This document shows, piece by piece, positions 46,544 through 57,303 of a stretch of DNA of 64,000 nt; the first letter of the stretch is position 1; every line of letters begins with the position of its first letter. The stretch spans positions 669,206-733,205 of the forward strand of contig CAWHIK010000010.1 of the NCBI GenBank assembly GCA_963829485.1, written 5' to 3'. The translations under genes were made by a program, and so were the position numbers. This DNA comes from JBGPQJ01 sp963829485 (GTDB lineage Bacteria > Chloroflexota > Anaerolineae > Anaerolineales > Villigracilaceae). Below the pieces are notes generated by a model that worked only from the letters and a program-made list of their open reading frames with translations, was not told where the DNA came from and searched no databases.

Positions 46544-47567
46544 ATGACTGATTTTAAAAACTAAAGTTGATAAAAGTGCGGCATCCGGCAGCAAACGCCT
46601 GCTGAAGGAGTTGCCGCGCGAGAAGCTGGCATGGTTGCTGCAACGGATGTGCGAAATCCGCTACTTTGAAGAAAAAGCGGAAGATCTTTATGTGCGCGGC
46701 CAGGTGCATGGCACCATGCACCTTTCGATCGGACAGGAAGCCGGATCGGTCGGCAGTATTGCAACGCTGAGGGAAAAGGATCTGATCATCCACCACCATC
46801 GCGGCCACGGTCACACGATCGCCAAGGGCGCCAATCTGACGACGATGATGGCCGAGTTCCTCGGCAGGGAAACGGGTTACTGCCGCGGGCGCGGCGGCTC
46901 AATGCACATTGCCGATATCCCGGGAGGCAATCTGGGCGCCACGGGTGTCGTCGGCGGCGGGATCCCCACCGCGGTGGGCATCGCACTAGCGCTGCAGATG
47001 CATCGCTCAGACCAGATTCTTCTGTCCTATTTTGGTGATGGAGCTTCAAACGAAGGCGAGTTCCATGAGTCGTTGAATATGGCCTCCACCTGGAAACTGC
47101 CGGTGGTGTTTATTTGCGATAACAACCAGTATGGCATGTCGATGCATGTAACGAAGGTTATGAACATCGAGCATATTTCCGAACGCGCCGCCAGCTATGG
47201 CATACCCGGCACAACCGTGGATGGCAACGATGTGCTTGCGGTTTACGATGCAGTGATGACAGCCGGGGAACATGCCCGCTCCGGGCAAGGTCCCTCACTT
47301 GTTGACTGCCTGAGTTACCGCTGGCGGGGGCATTCCAAGAGCGACCGTAACCTCTACCGCACCCCTCAGGAAATCGAAGAGTGGAAAACAAAATGCCCTA
47401 TCCAGCGCTTCAAGAAGGTTTTGGTTGATGCTGCTGTGATGACCAACGACGAAGTTGAAGCCATCGATCAGGCTGCCAAGGCAGCCATCGACCGTGCCGC
47501 TGAGGAAGCATTGACCTTTCCCGAGCCGTCGCCGGAGAATATGGAAGACGAGGTATACGCACTATGA
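46544..47567 (+). CDS. 2-oxoacid/acetoin dehydrogenase E1 alpha subunit (frameshift at start)
   Basis: About 340 residues with the TPP motif GDGASNEGEFHESLNMA, and earlier GHGHTIAKGANLTTMMAE, partly quoted as RGHGHTIAKGA, and GGSMHIADIPGGNLGATG. ATG 46544 is followed by a stop after six codons; removing one A from the A-run at 46556-46560 gives MTDFKTKVDKSAA and joins the main frame. Works with the beta subunit in oxidative decarboxylation of pyruvate or acetoin. Overlaps the beta gene by 4 bp. Confidence 0.88.
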
Positions 47568-48565
47568 CCGCCGAAACTCAACGTGAAATAACTTATTTGG
47601 AAGCTGTACGCGAGGCGATGGTTCAGGAGATGCGCCTCGATAAAGAGGTCTTTCTCATTGGTGAAGACATCGGGACCTATGGCGGCGCTTTTGGCGTAAG
47701 CAAGGGCATGCTGGAAGAATTTGGCCCCGAACGAGTTCGTGATACCCCCATCTCCGAAGCTGCCATAGCGGGCGCTGCCACAGGCGCGGCATTGATGGGC
47801 ATGCGGCCGATCATGGAAGTCATGTTCATGGACTTTCTGACAATTTCGATGAACCAGCTGGTCAATCAGGCAGCCAAAATGCGTTTCATGTTTGGCGGCA
47901 AGTGCAGCATTCCCATGGTGATCCGCGCCCCATCGGGTTCGGGTACCGGTGCAGCCGCTCAGCATTCACAGAGCCTGGAAGCCTGGTTCGTCAACGTGCC
48001 GGGAATCAAAGTGGTGGCACCCTCCAGCCCTGCAGATGCCAAAGGACTGTTAATCGCTGCCATCCGGGACAATAACCCGGTCTTGTTTATGGAGCACAAG
48101 CTGCTCTATCGCCTTAAAGGACCCGTGCCGGAAGAAACTTACTGCCTTCCCCTGCAGTCGGCAGAAGTCAAACGTGAGGGAAAGGATCTGACCATTGTCG
48201 CCTACTCGATCATGGTGCCGCGCGCGCTTGAAGCTGCCGAGAAGCTAGCTGCTGAAGGGATTGATGTCGAAGTAGTCGACCCGCGCTGCCTGAAGCCCCT
48301 CGACACGGAAACGATCGTGCGCTCGGTCTCCAAGACCGGCCGCGTGTTGATCGCGCACGAGGCGCCGCTGACAGGCGGCTTCGGCGGTGAACTGGCCGCC
48401 GTGATCGCCGGGAGCGATGCGTTTGATTATCTCGATGCTCCAATTCGTCGCATAGCAGGCAAGAATGTCCCGATCCCCTACAACCGCACACTTGAAAAGG
48501 CTGCCGTGCCTCAGGTTGAGGATATTATCGCGGCGGCGCGGGCGCTGGCGCAGGAGGGCAGGTAG
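47564..48565 (+). CDS. 2-oxoacid/acetoin dehydrogenase E1 beta subunit
   Basis: Intact, 333 residues. TPP/interface motifs include FLIGEDIGTYGGAFGVSKGM, DTPISEAAIAGAATGAALMG, APSGSGTGAAAQHSQSLEAW and the C-terminal VDPRCLKPLDTETI. The specific substrate (pyruvate, acetoin or branched-chain oxoacid) cannot be decided. It lies between E1 alpha and E2 in an uninterrupted run. Confidence 0.93.
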   Translation: MTAETQREITYLEAVREAMVQEMRLDKEVFLIGEDIGTYGGAFGVSKGMLEEFGPERVRDTPISEAAIAGAATGAALMGMRPIMEVMFMDFLTISMNQLVNQAAKMRFMFGGKCSIPMVIRAPSGSGTGAAAQHSQSLEAWFVNVPGIKVVAPSSPADAKGLLIAAIRDNNPVLFMEHKLLYRLKGPVPEETYCLPLQSAEVKREGKDLTIVAYSIMVPRALEAAEKLAAEGIDVEVVDPRCLKPLDTETIVRSVSKTGRVLIAHEAPLTGGFGGELAAVIAGSDAFDYLDAPIRRIAGKNVPIPYNRTLEKAAVPQVEDIIAAARALAQEGR

Positions 48566-48567
48566 TC

Positions 48568-49836
48568 ATGGCCATTGAAGTCATCATGCCTAAAGTCGAT
48601 ATGGTCATGGAGACGGGGACCCTGGTTGAATGGCTCAAGAAGGAAGGCGAGCAAGTCAAAAAAGGAGAGCCCCTCTTTGTCATCACCACTGAAAAAGCGG
48701 CCATCGAATTGGAATCTCCCGGTGACGGCATATTGGCCGGCGTTACCGCCAAACCGGATGATGTCATCCCGGTCACCGAAGTAATGGCCTATATCCTCGC
48801 CCCCGGTGAAGCGCTGCCTACTAAGGCAGCTGCGAAGCCTGCAAATTCCGCCTCTGTACCAGCCCCGGCCAAAGTTGAACAAGTTGTGGAAACGGCGGCA
48901 GCCCCAGTTGTGGCGGCTGAGTCAGGCAAGGTACGTGCCACTCCGGTCGCACGACGTATGGCGCAGGAGCTGGGGGTGGATATATCTCAGATTTCAGGGC
49001 GCGGTCCACAGGGACGGATTCATAAAGCCGACATACTTGCCTTAAAACAACAAAAACCAGCTGCCGTGTCCGCTCCCAAGGCGGGGATGTCAACTGTGAT
49101 CCCAATGCCTGTCAGCCAGTCAGGGCCGATACCGTTGCCGGATGCGCGCCGCAAACAAGTCGTACCGATCGCCGGTCCGCGCAAGATCATCGCCGAGCGG
49201 ATGGCGCAAAGCGCATTCACCGCGCCTCATATCAATTTATCTTTGCGGGTGGACATGACCGAAGTGGTCCGCCTGCGCGAGCGGGTGCTGGAGCCTCTAC
49301 AGGCTCAGACCGGGCAGCGCGTTTCATATACAGCCATTCTGGCACGTGCGGTTGCCACCGTTTTGCCGCGTCACCCTTATCTGAATGCCTCGCTTTCCGA
49401 CGGCAACATCATTCTTTGGGAAGACATTCATCTGGGCATTGCCACGAGTGTGGATGAGAACCTGATCGTGCCCGTGATCCGCGAGGCGCAAAGCCAGAAT
49501 CTTGGACATCTGGTTACAACTCTGGCTGATCTGACCGACCGCGCCCGCAACCGGCGATTGACGTCAACAGAAATGATGGGAAGCACCTTTACCATCTCAA
49601 ACCTGGGCATGTTTGGCATCGAGTCATTCACGGCCATCATCAATCCCCCGGAATCGGCCATTCTCGCAGTGGGCAGGATGGTGGACACGGCGGTTTCGCT
49701 TGAAGGGCAGATCGTGATGCGCCCGATGATGGAATTGACCGCCTGCGCCGACCATCGTATCTCGGATGGCGCCACCGTGGCGCGTTTCCTGGCTGATCTC
49801 AAATCGACCCTGGAAAATCCATACCTTCTCATCTGA
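48568..49836 (+). CDS. Dihydrolipoamide acyltransferase (E2)
   Basis: Intact, 422 residues. One lipoyl domain (about 1-77) has the modified Lys in TTEKAAIE. An Ala/Pro linker is followed by a peripheral subunit-binding domain (VRATPVARRMAQELGVDI, IHKADIL) and the catalytic domain with FTISNLGMFGIESFTAII and the active-site DHRISDG. No E3 (dihydrolipoamide dehydrogenase) gene is seen nearby; a shared cellular E3 is expected. Confidence 0.93.
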   Translation: MAIEVIMPKVDMVMETGTLVEWLKKEGEQVKKGEPLFVITTEKAAIELESPGDGILAGVTAKPDDVIPVTEVMAYILAPGEALPTKAAAKPANSASVPAPAKVEQVVETAAAPVVAAESGKVRATPVARRMAQELGVDISQISGRGPQGRIHKADILALKQQKPAAVSAPKAGMSTVIPMPVSQSGPIPLPDARRKQVVPIAGPRKIIAERMAQSAFTAPHINLSLRVDMTEVVRLRERVLEPLQAQTGQRVSYTAILARAVATVLPRHPYLNASLSDGNIILWEDIHLGIATSVDENLIVPVIREAQSQNLGHLVTTLADLTDRARNRRLTSTEMMGSTFTISNLGMFGIESFTAIINPPESAILAVGRMVDTAVSLEGQIVMRPMMELTACADHRISDGATVARFLADLKSTLENPYLLI

Positions 49837-49847
49837 GACATGTTCAC

Positions 49848-50693
49848 ATGACCGAAACAGTCTTATCTCCATCCGCAGCCAGCGGGATGAATCAAAACGT
49901 CACTGATAAACTCTCGAAAATTACGCACCTGATCATCGACATGGATGGCGTCCTCTACCGGGGAGACCAACCCATGCCCCGTCTGGGCGAGTTCTTCGCC
50001 TTCATGCGTGAGCGTCCCATTAAATTCATCCTGGCGACGAACAACTCGACTCGCACACCTCAGGAATATGCCGACAAGCTGGCGCCAATGGGAGTGAGCG
50101 TCTCACCGGACGAGGTCCTGGTTTCAGGCCAGGCTACGGCGCGCTTCCTGGCTCGGGAATATCCCCGCGGGACACGCGTGCATGTTTTTGGCATGCCGGC
50201 GCTTAAGCAAGCCATGACAGAAGAAGGTTTCACCCTGGCAGATGAAGACGTTCAACTGGTCGTTGCCAGCATGGACAGGGCTGTAACCTATGAAAAGCTC
50301 AAGCGAGCCACCCTGTTGATCCGGGGTGGTGCGCGTTTCATCGCCACGAATCTTGACCCGACCAATCCTTCCGAAGAAGGATTGATCCCGGGCACCGGCA
50401 CGATGATCGCTGCGCTCGAAACTGCATCCGGCACCAAACCGCAAGCCATTGGCAAGCCGGAGCCGACCATGTATCAACTGGCCATGGAGCAGATGGGCGC
50501 CAGTCCCGAGACGACTGCCGCCATCGGTGACCGTGTCGATACGGACATCCTCGGCGGGAAGAGGGCCGGCCTCACCACCATCTGTGTGTTGTCGGGCTCA
50601 TCGGATCGCGCCGAAGCAGAGGCTGCCGAAACGGACATGATTTTCAACGATATCGCGCATTTGTTGGAGATCTGGAAGAATCAAAAACGCTGA
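49848..50693 (+). CDS. HAD-superfamily NagD-like phosphatase
   Basis: Intact, 281 residues. HAD motif I is DMDGVLYRGDQPMP, motif II ATNNSTRTP, a C2-type cap follows, then motif III GKPEPTMYQLA and motif IV GDRVDTDILGGKRAG. NagD/NPPase-like enzymes hydrolyse small phosphate esters such as phosphosugars and nucleotides. In the locus it may remove a dead-end sugar phosphate (inference). Confidence 0.9.
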   Translation: MTETVLSPSAASGMNQNVTDKLSKITHLIIDMDGVLYRGDQPMPRLGEFFAFMRERPIKFILATNNSTRTPQEYADKLAPMGVSVSPDEVLVSGQATARFLAREYPRGTRVHVFGMPALKQAMTEEGFTLADEDVQLVVASMDRAVTYEKLKRATLLIRGGARFIATNLDPTNPSEEGLIPGTGTMIAALETASGTKPQAIGKPEPTMYQLAMEQMGASPETTAAIGDRVDTDILGGKRAGLTTICVLSGSSDRAEAEAAETDMIFNDIAHLLEIWKNQKR

Positions 50694-50744
50694 ACGGGGC
50701 AGGATTTGCTCAGAAAATGGGAATAGGTACCCCAGGAGGTATTA

Positions 50745-52293
50745 ATGGACTATCTTGCGGGCATTGACCTGGGTTCGACAAGCCTCAAATGTGTGATCTA
50801 TGATCTCACTGGCAATATCGTCGCTTGCGGCACACGACCAACGGAGCGTTATAACCCTTATCCTGATCACCCGGAATGGACGGTATGGCAGCCGGAGCAA
50901 ATTTGGGGCGGAGTTGCAGCAGCCATGAAGGAAGCTGTTGCAAAGCTGGACGATCCGCGCCGCATTAAAGCTGTTGCTGTCACAGGTATGGGGATGGACG
51001 GTCTGCCCATCGATGAGCAGGGCAACTGGCTTTATCCCTTCATCAGTTGGCATGACCCGCGCACTGAACCGCAGCTTCAGTGGTGGGAGAAGAAGATCGG
51101 CGCGGAAAATACTTTCCGCTCCGGTGGTAACACCCTGTGGCGCTTCAGCACTGCCCTTCGCCTTTTATGGATGGCAGAGCACGAACCCGAGATCCTGGCT
51201 CGCACGGACAAATGGCTGCTGATCGAGGATTTCTTAAACTTTATGTTGTGCGGACGCCGGGCGACGGACTATACCATGGCCTCCTGCACGCTCTTATTTG
51301 ATCAAAACAAACGCGACTGGTCGGAGGAAATCCTTTCTCAGTCTGGTATTGAGCGGCGATTATTGTGCGATGCCTATCCCAGCGGTACTCTTTTAGGCGA
51401 GGTGACAGCGAAAGCCGCCGAAGCAACGGGGTTGCCCGTGGGAACGCCGGTTGTTCTTGGGGGACATGATTATTTATGCAGCGCCCTGCCGGTTGGCGCT
51501 TTCAAGCCCGGTGTCGTCCTGGATGTGACCGGGACCTGGGAGATCGTTTTGGCTACCATTCCCGCTCCGGTCCTGACACCTGAAGTGCAAAGGCTGGGAG
51601 TCACCGTTGAAACCCATGTAGCCCGCGATACTTATGCCATCTGGGGTGGCGCAGTTGCCGCGGATATGCTCGAATGGTATCGAAAAGAATATGGCTTTGA
51701 GGCACAGCAACGGGCTGAAAAAGATGGGCGGGGTGGATTGGGATTTCCTTATGGCGGAGGCCTCCGCCTCGCCCGCCGGTGCCCGGGGTGTAATGTTCCT
51801 CCCGCATATGTCTGCTGCTGGCTGTCCGGTGGTGGATGCCCGTTCGTTGGGGGCCTTTGTAGGATTAAGCAATTTTGTCCAGCGCGGCGATATGCTGCGC
51901 GCGGTCATTGAGGGATTGGATTACCAGGTTCTCGATATCATGTCATCCCTCAAGGATGGAACGGGAATTGGAGCTGACCGTCTGGTTGTGGTTGGCGGCG
52001 CCACGCGCAATACCTTCTGGATGCAGAACAAGGCGGATGTCACCGGTCTGCCCATCGATGTCCCGGAAATTGAGGAAGCCACACCGTTGGGCGCAGCCAT
52101 CCTGGCAGGCATTGGGATCGGGTTATATCGTAACGAGCAGGATGCATTTGAGCATGTCTACAAGCCGGGCAAGACCTATCAGCCGGATCCAACCCTGGCG
52201 CCCAAATACGCCGAATGGTTCAAAATCTACAAACAGCTTTATCCGGTACTTAAGCCGGTCAGCCATCAGCTATACGATCAATTCAGAGTATAA
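50745..52293 (+). CDS. FGGY-family carbohydrate kinase 1 (one frameshift)
   Basis: About 515 residues. The N-terminal ATPase fold has GIDLGSTSLKCVIYDLTGN, followed by VTGMGMDGLPID and a substrate-side W-H-D-P-R. The C-terminal domain has VVVGGATRNTFWMQNKADV and ATPLGAAILAGIGIG. The +1 shift is at an A-run (51718-51722); removing one A gives AEKMGGVDWDFLM. Phosphorylates a sugar, polyol or sugar acid. It differs from the second FGGY kinase downstream, so two substrates or two steps are likely. Confidence 0.88.
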
Positions 52294-52310
52294 GTCAAGG
52301 AGTCCATGCC

Positions 52311-53190
52311 ATGAACGAACCGAAGCAAGTTGTGTCCGCGCAGAATCGGTTGGGGGAGACACCCATCTGGGAACCTGAAGAGAATGCCTTGTATTGGGTT
52401 GATTGGGGCGGATTGCCAACCTGCCGGTTTGAGCCGGATACCGGCAAATTTATCCACCTATCCGGCGACTGTCCCGGTGACTTCTTTGGCGAGGCGAGCT
52501 TCGGGAGGCTGGGTTGCCATCGCCCAGGACGGGATATACGGTTGGACGCCGAAAACCAATGAGTACAAGCTTATCCATGGCCCGGCGAATCCAGCCAGGC
52601 CGGAGATCATTTACAACGATGCCGCAGTCGATTTAAAGGGGCGCCTGTTGGTGGGGACGGTCAATATGCAGGATCCCTTCCTGCCGGAAGGTTTGCTGTG
52701 CCGTCTTGACCCGGATGGTTCGTTCCATGAGCTCGACGCGGGGTATGCCACGGCGAACGGGATCGGGTTCAGCCTGGACAGCCGCACGGTTTATGTAGCC
52801 GATCAGCGGAAATGGGAGATCATTGCTCTGGACTATGACCCGGTTAAAGGGACGACCAGCAATCGCCGCATCTTTGCCAGCATCCCGAAAGACGAAGGGC
52901 AGCCCGATGGATTGATCGTGGACTCGGAAGGTTTTATCTGGAACGGGCACCAAGGCGGGTGGAAGCTTACCCGCTATGACCCCGATGGAAAAATTGAACG
53001 CCAGATCCGTTTCCCTGTAGAGAATGTCATTTCCATTGCTTTTGGTGGAAAAGATCTGGACGAACTCTTTGTCACAACGGCCTCATGGGGTTTTGATGAT
53101 GAGAAGCGAAAACAACAACCCTGGGCTGGCGACTTGTTCTGCGTCGAAACAGGCGTCAAAGGGCTGATCGAACCTGCATTTGCAGGTTAG
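52311..53190 (+). CDS. SMP-30/gluconolactonase-family protein (one frameshift)
   Basis: About 293 residues of a six-bladed propeller lactonase. It starts LGETPIWEPEENALYWVDW (metal-binding Glu in GETP). Later come TANGIGFSLDSRTVYVAD with the metal Asn, and GQPDGLIVDSEGFIWNG with the catalytic Asp. The +1 shift lies near 52470-52480. Hydrolyses sugar-acid lactones. Its presence supports a sugar-acid or aldonolactone substrate for the locus. Confidence 0.86.
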
Positions 53191-53217
53191 CGTTTACACG
53201 TATAAGGCGGAGATCAT

Positions 53218-54093
53218 ATGAAGTACCTGACGATGGCAGAAATTTTGCAGCCTTGCATGGGACAAGGCTGGGCGGTGGGAGCATACGATACCTGTAACCA
53301 GGAGATCACGCAAGCCATTGTCGATGCATGTGCTGCCGATCAGGCTCCCGTCATAATCATGATCTATCCGAATCATACGCCGCTTGCGGAATGGCCGACG
53401 CTGTTGCGTATCATCGAGGCGGAAGTTGAACGCACACGCATTCCCGCTGCATTGGTGCTCGACCACGCCAAGACACTTGACCAGATCAAGCATGCCCTTG
53501 AACTCGGATTCTCCGGGGTCATGATCGATGCGTCACTGTCTCCACTGGAAGAAAATATTGAGCTCACCCGCCGGGCGGTTGAACTTGCTCACGCAAAAGG
53601 CGTTTCAGTGGAGGCTGAGTTGGGACATGTGGGTCAAGGGGATGATATCAGCAGCGAAGACCAGCAATCAGCGCACCTGACTCGCGTGGACGAGGCCGAG
53701 CGCTTTGTGAAAGAGACGGGTGTGGACGCACTCGCGGTCTCGATCGGCACGCTGCATGGGCTGTATCGAGGTAAACCTCATCTTGATTTCGAAAGGTTGT
53801 CACAACTTCGCGCCGCCTGCCGGATTCCGCTTGTCCTTCACGGCGGTTCAGACACTCCAGACCAGGATTTACGCCGGGCAATTGAAATTGGTATTGCCAA
53901 GATCAATATCTGGACGGATGTGCGCATCCCATACCTGCAGGCTTTGAGAGGTGCTCTGGGTGGACCCATCGAAAAGACGGAAGTCCACGAAGTATTTGAC
54001 ACAGCCAGGGCGGCAGCAGTCGATGTCATCCGTCGAAAGAATAATTTATTAGGCTCAATCGGTAAAGCCAGCCAGTACAAAAAACTTTTTTAA
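53218..54093 (+). CDS. Class II ketose-bisphosphate aldolase family protein
   Basis: Intact, 291 residues. Zinc-ligand and substrate motifs include LVLDHAKTLDQIKHALE, EAELGHVGQGDD, VSIGTLHGLYRG, LVLHGGSDTPD and GIAKINIWTDVR, as in GatY/KbaY/FbaA. It cleaves a ketose (bis)phosphate into DHAP and an aldehyde. The His in DHAK replaces the more common DHG of fructose-bisphosphate aldolase, so specificity may be altered. Confidence 0.88.
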   Translation: MKYLTMAEILQPCMGQGWAVGAYDTCNQEITQAIVDACAADQAPVIIMIYPNHTPLAEWPTLLRIIEAEVERTRIPAALVLDHAKTLDQIKHALELGFSGVMIDASLSPLEENIELTRRAVELAHAKGVSVEAELGHVGQGDDISSEDQQSAHLTRVDEAERFVKETGVDALAVSIGTLHGLYRGKPHLDFERLSQLRAACRIPLVLHGGSDTPDQDLRRAIEIGIAKINIWTDVRIPYLQALRGALGGPIEKTEVHEVFDTARAAAVDVIRRKNNLLGSIGKASQYKKLF

Positions 54094-54105
54094 CAGAGGC
54101 AAATT

Positions 54106-55633
54106 ATGGGAAAGTATCTTTTAGGTATCGACAATGGCAGTACGGTCTCGAAAGCCGCTCTCTTTGATTTCCAAGGAAAGGAAATCGCGGTAGCGAGCTG
54201 CAAGGCAGAAACCGAATACCCTCACTCGGGGTGGACGGAACGCAGCATGGAAATGCTATGGCAGAGCACGGCCAGTGCCATTCGCGATGTGCTCGCCAAA
54301 TCGGGCGTCAAACCGGATGAGATCGCTGGGATTGGCAACACCGGACATGGAAACGGCGTCTATCTGTTGGACAAACAGGGACAACCGCTGCGGAATGGTA
54401 TTCAATCCATGGACTCGCGCGCGGCGGAAATTGTCGCGCATTGGAATCGGGATAATCTCCACGCGAAGGTATTCCCGTACACGATCCAATCTTTCTGGCC
54501 GGCACAGCCTAACGCGCTGCTCGCCTGGCTCAAACAGAATGAGCCGGAAAATTATGAGCGCCTTGGCTCAATCTTGTTGGTCAAGGATTACATCAAATAC
54601 CGCTTAACCGGTGAAATTTCAAGCGATTTCACCGATATGAGCGCCACCAGCCTGCTGGATGTCCGCAACAAATCCTATTCCCGCGAGCTCATGGGTATGT
54701 ACGGTCTGGCGGAAGCTTATGATGCGCTTGCCGCCTCTCAAGCAAAGCAGTGAAATCGCCGGCAAGGTGACCGCATCCGCAGCTCAGGAGACAGGGCTGA
54801 AAGCCGGGACGCCCGTGGTGGGGGGATTATTCGATGTGGACGCGAGTGCGATCGGCGCAGGTACGATCAATGTGAATCAAGCCTGCCTGGTCATGGGAAG
54901 TTGGAGCATCAACGAGGTCATAACCAAGGACCCGATCGTTGACCCCAGGCTGTTCATGACCACCCTCTTCGCTTCACCCGGATTATTTCTCACCATCGAA
55001 GGCAGTGCCACATCTGCCACCAACCTGGAGTGGTTTGTGAACCAGTGTTGCGGCGACGAGCGCGCTGAAGCAAAGCGGCGCGGGATCTCGGTCTATGAAG
55101 TATGTAATGAAGAGGTCGCCAGTCTGCCTCCGGGCAGCACGAATATTATCTTCCACCCTTTCCTGTATGGCTCGAACGTGCAGCCGACAGCGCGGGCGGG
55201 ATTCTATGGTGTGGCTGGGTGGCATACCCGCGCTCACTTGCTCCGCGCACTCTATGAAGGTGTCGTATTCGGCCACTTAAGCCATATTGAGAAACTGCGC
55301 GCAGCTGGCGCCCAAATCAATTCCGCACGGCTCACCGGCGGAGGTTCGCGCAGCGCGGTCTGGTCGCAGATATTCGCCGACACGATTCAGGTGCCGATGG
55401 AAATCTCGGATGGGAATGAGCTGGGTGCACGCGGTGTGGCGTTATCCGCCGGCATTGGCGCAGGCGTTTACAGCGATTATGAAGAAGCCGTCCGGGAGGC
55501 TGTGTCGGTTGTTCGTGTTCATGAGCCGATCCCTGTCAATAAACCGGTTTATCTGGAGCGCTATATAGAATATCAACGATTGATCCGTGTTATGCAGGAA
55601 CCGTGGGAAGCGCTGAACAAGCTCGGTCGATGA
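54106..55633 (+). CDS. FGGY-family carbohydrate kinase 2, L-xylulose/3-keto-L-gulonate kinase-like (one frameshift)
   Basis: About 508 residues. The N-terminus GIDNGSTVSKAALFDFQGKEI, in part GIDNGSTVSKAALFDFQG, and GIGNTGHGNGVYLLDKQG resemble LyxK/SgbK-type kinases. The C-terminal ATPase region has LTGGGSRSAVWSQIFADT and ELGARGVALSAGIGAG. The +1 shift is at 54728-54729; removing one T gives YDALPPLKQSSEIAGKV. If it phosphorylates 3-keto-L-gulonate it would feed the KGPDC at 31.95 kb directly. This is inference from family resemblance. Confidence 0.86.
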
Positions 55634-55636
55634 AGT

Positions 55637-56219
55637 ATGGAATTGAATAGCATCGATTCCATGGATTTGACACGTGAGCAGATTCTGGCTGAGGTGGCAG
55701 CCTGCGTGCGTCAGGTTTCTGCTGACAGCCTGGCTCAAGCCGGGGAGCTGATGGAATCCTCCCCTCGGATCTTCGTAGCCGGCGCCGGGAGGAGTGGTCT
55801 GTGCATGCGGGCACTGGCTGTGCGGCTGATGCACCTGGGAAAAACCGTCTACGTGGTGGGCGAGACCACCACACCGAGCATCTCAGCGAAAGACCTGCTG
55901 ATCCTCGGTTCGGGTTCAGGGCGAACCGCCGGCCTGTTGACGATGGCTGATCTAGCGAGGCGCGTAGGAGCAAAAATCCTGCTCTTCACGACCGATGCAG
56001 ACTTCGCCACTGGCTGAGCTGGCGGATCATCGGATTGTCATACCGGCGCCATCGCTCAAGGCAGATGAAGGTGAGCCAGGTCACACGTCGGTACAGCCCA
56101 TGGGTACCCTATTCGAACAATCCCTGCTGATTTTATGCGACAGCCTTGTCTTGGGGATGATGCAGCGAACGGGAGTCAATTCCGCGCAGATGTTTAAACG
56201 CCACGCCAATCTGGAATAA
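55637..56219 (+). CDS. 6-phospho-3-hexuloisomerase-like SIS-domain protein (one frameshift)
   Basis: About 193 residues, one SIS domain with IFVAGAGRSGLCMRALAVRL, in part FVAGAGRSGLCMRALA, GSGSGRTAGLLTMADLA, MGTLFEQSLLILCDSL and the C-terminal MFKRHANLE typical of PHI (HxlB). The +1 shift is at 56003-56004; removing one T restores DADSPLAELADHR. PHI interconverts hexulose-6-P and fructose-6-P in the ribulose-monophosphate route, the partner of hexulose-phosphate synthase. Confidence 0.86.
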
Positions 56220-56235
56220 ATAAGGAGACACGTTA

Positions 56236-57264
56236 ATGGTTGAAATGACATCGGAAGAGAGAGTATTGCTGTGCGCTGCAGCGGAAGGAACCTGATCGTG
56301 TGCCGCACTTCGAGTGGCTGGTGGATCGCCGGGTGCGTGAAGCACTTTGCCCGGGCAACAAGGGCAACAATGATTTTGCTGTGCAGATGGGACATGATGC
56401 TGTCATTGTTGATCCGATTTTCAAAAAGGAAAGAGTGAGCGAGAATCGCTGGTTGAGCGAGTGGGGCTATGTCAGCCAGGATACGGAAGAGGAGCACGGC
56501 ATCGAAGTGGAATCACCCATCAAGACCATGGCCGATTTTGAACGATTCACTCCGCCTGATCCGCACCTGCCTGAAAGATTTACTGCTGTGGAGTCCGCAC
56601 TTCAGACCTATAAAGGGCAGAAGGCTGTTATCGTACACCTGAATGATATTTTTTCGCTCCCGCGTTATCTCATGGGGATGCAGGAACTGCTCATGGCGAT
56701 TGCGCTTGAGCCTGAACTGGTAAAGGGCTTGGTTGAGATGTCCGTTAAGGTCAACCTCGAACTGGCGAAGGAAATTGTCGCCCGTGGGGCGAAGATCATC
56801 TACACCGGTGACGACTACGCCTACAACAAGGGACCGCTCATGTCGCCCAAACACTTCCGCGAATTCTTTTACCCGGGTCTTTGCCGTGTCATGCAAGGCT
56901 TCAAGGAACTGGGGCTGTATGTCATCAAACATACGGATGGCAACCTTTGGCCGATCCTCGATATGATCATCGATTCGGGTATTGATTGTCTCGACCCCAT
57001 CGATCCGCAGGCGGGAATGGATCTCGGCGAAGTCAAAGCCAAGTATGGAGACAGGGTGGCGCTGAAGGGAAATGTGGATTGCGCCCAACTCATGTCGTTT
57101 GGCACGCCGGAGGAAGTTTTTGAATCCACCAAAGAGACGCTGCGTGTTGGAATGCCCGGCGGGGGTTCATCCTTTCTTCGAGTAATTCCATTCACTCGGC
57201 GGTAAAACCTGAAAACTACGCCGCCCTGATGCAAGCCTGGCGTGAATACGGGCGATATTCTTAG
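56236..57264 (+). CDS. Uroporphyrinogen decarboxylase-family protein 2, corrinoid methyltransferase-like (two frameshifts)
   Basis: About 342 residues. After a +1 shift near 56270 the frame reads ALQRKEPDRVPHFEWLVD. The body has GDDYAYNKGPLMSPKHFREF, in part DDYAYNKGPLMSP, IKHTDGNLWPILDMIIDSG and LKGNVDC, matching MtaA/MtbA-like methyltransferases with His/Asp/Cys metal positions. A second shift of opposite sense at a G-run (57161-57165) restores PGGGFILSSSNSIHSAVKPE and an end at 57264. It directly precedes the corrinoid protein gene. Confidence 0.84.
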
Positions 57265-57303
57265 ATCCATCGCAAATTACTTTAGTTGGGATAAGGAGTA
57301 ATA

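Noticed and set aside
43976..56290. TGA codons ending the first pieces of the epimerase, FGGY kinase 2, PHI and UroD-2 as possible Sec codons
   Set aside because: In each case homology resumes in a different frame, so the TGA is an out-of-frame artefact of the shift. None sits at a Cys position.
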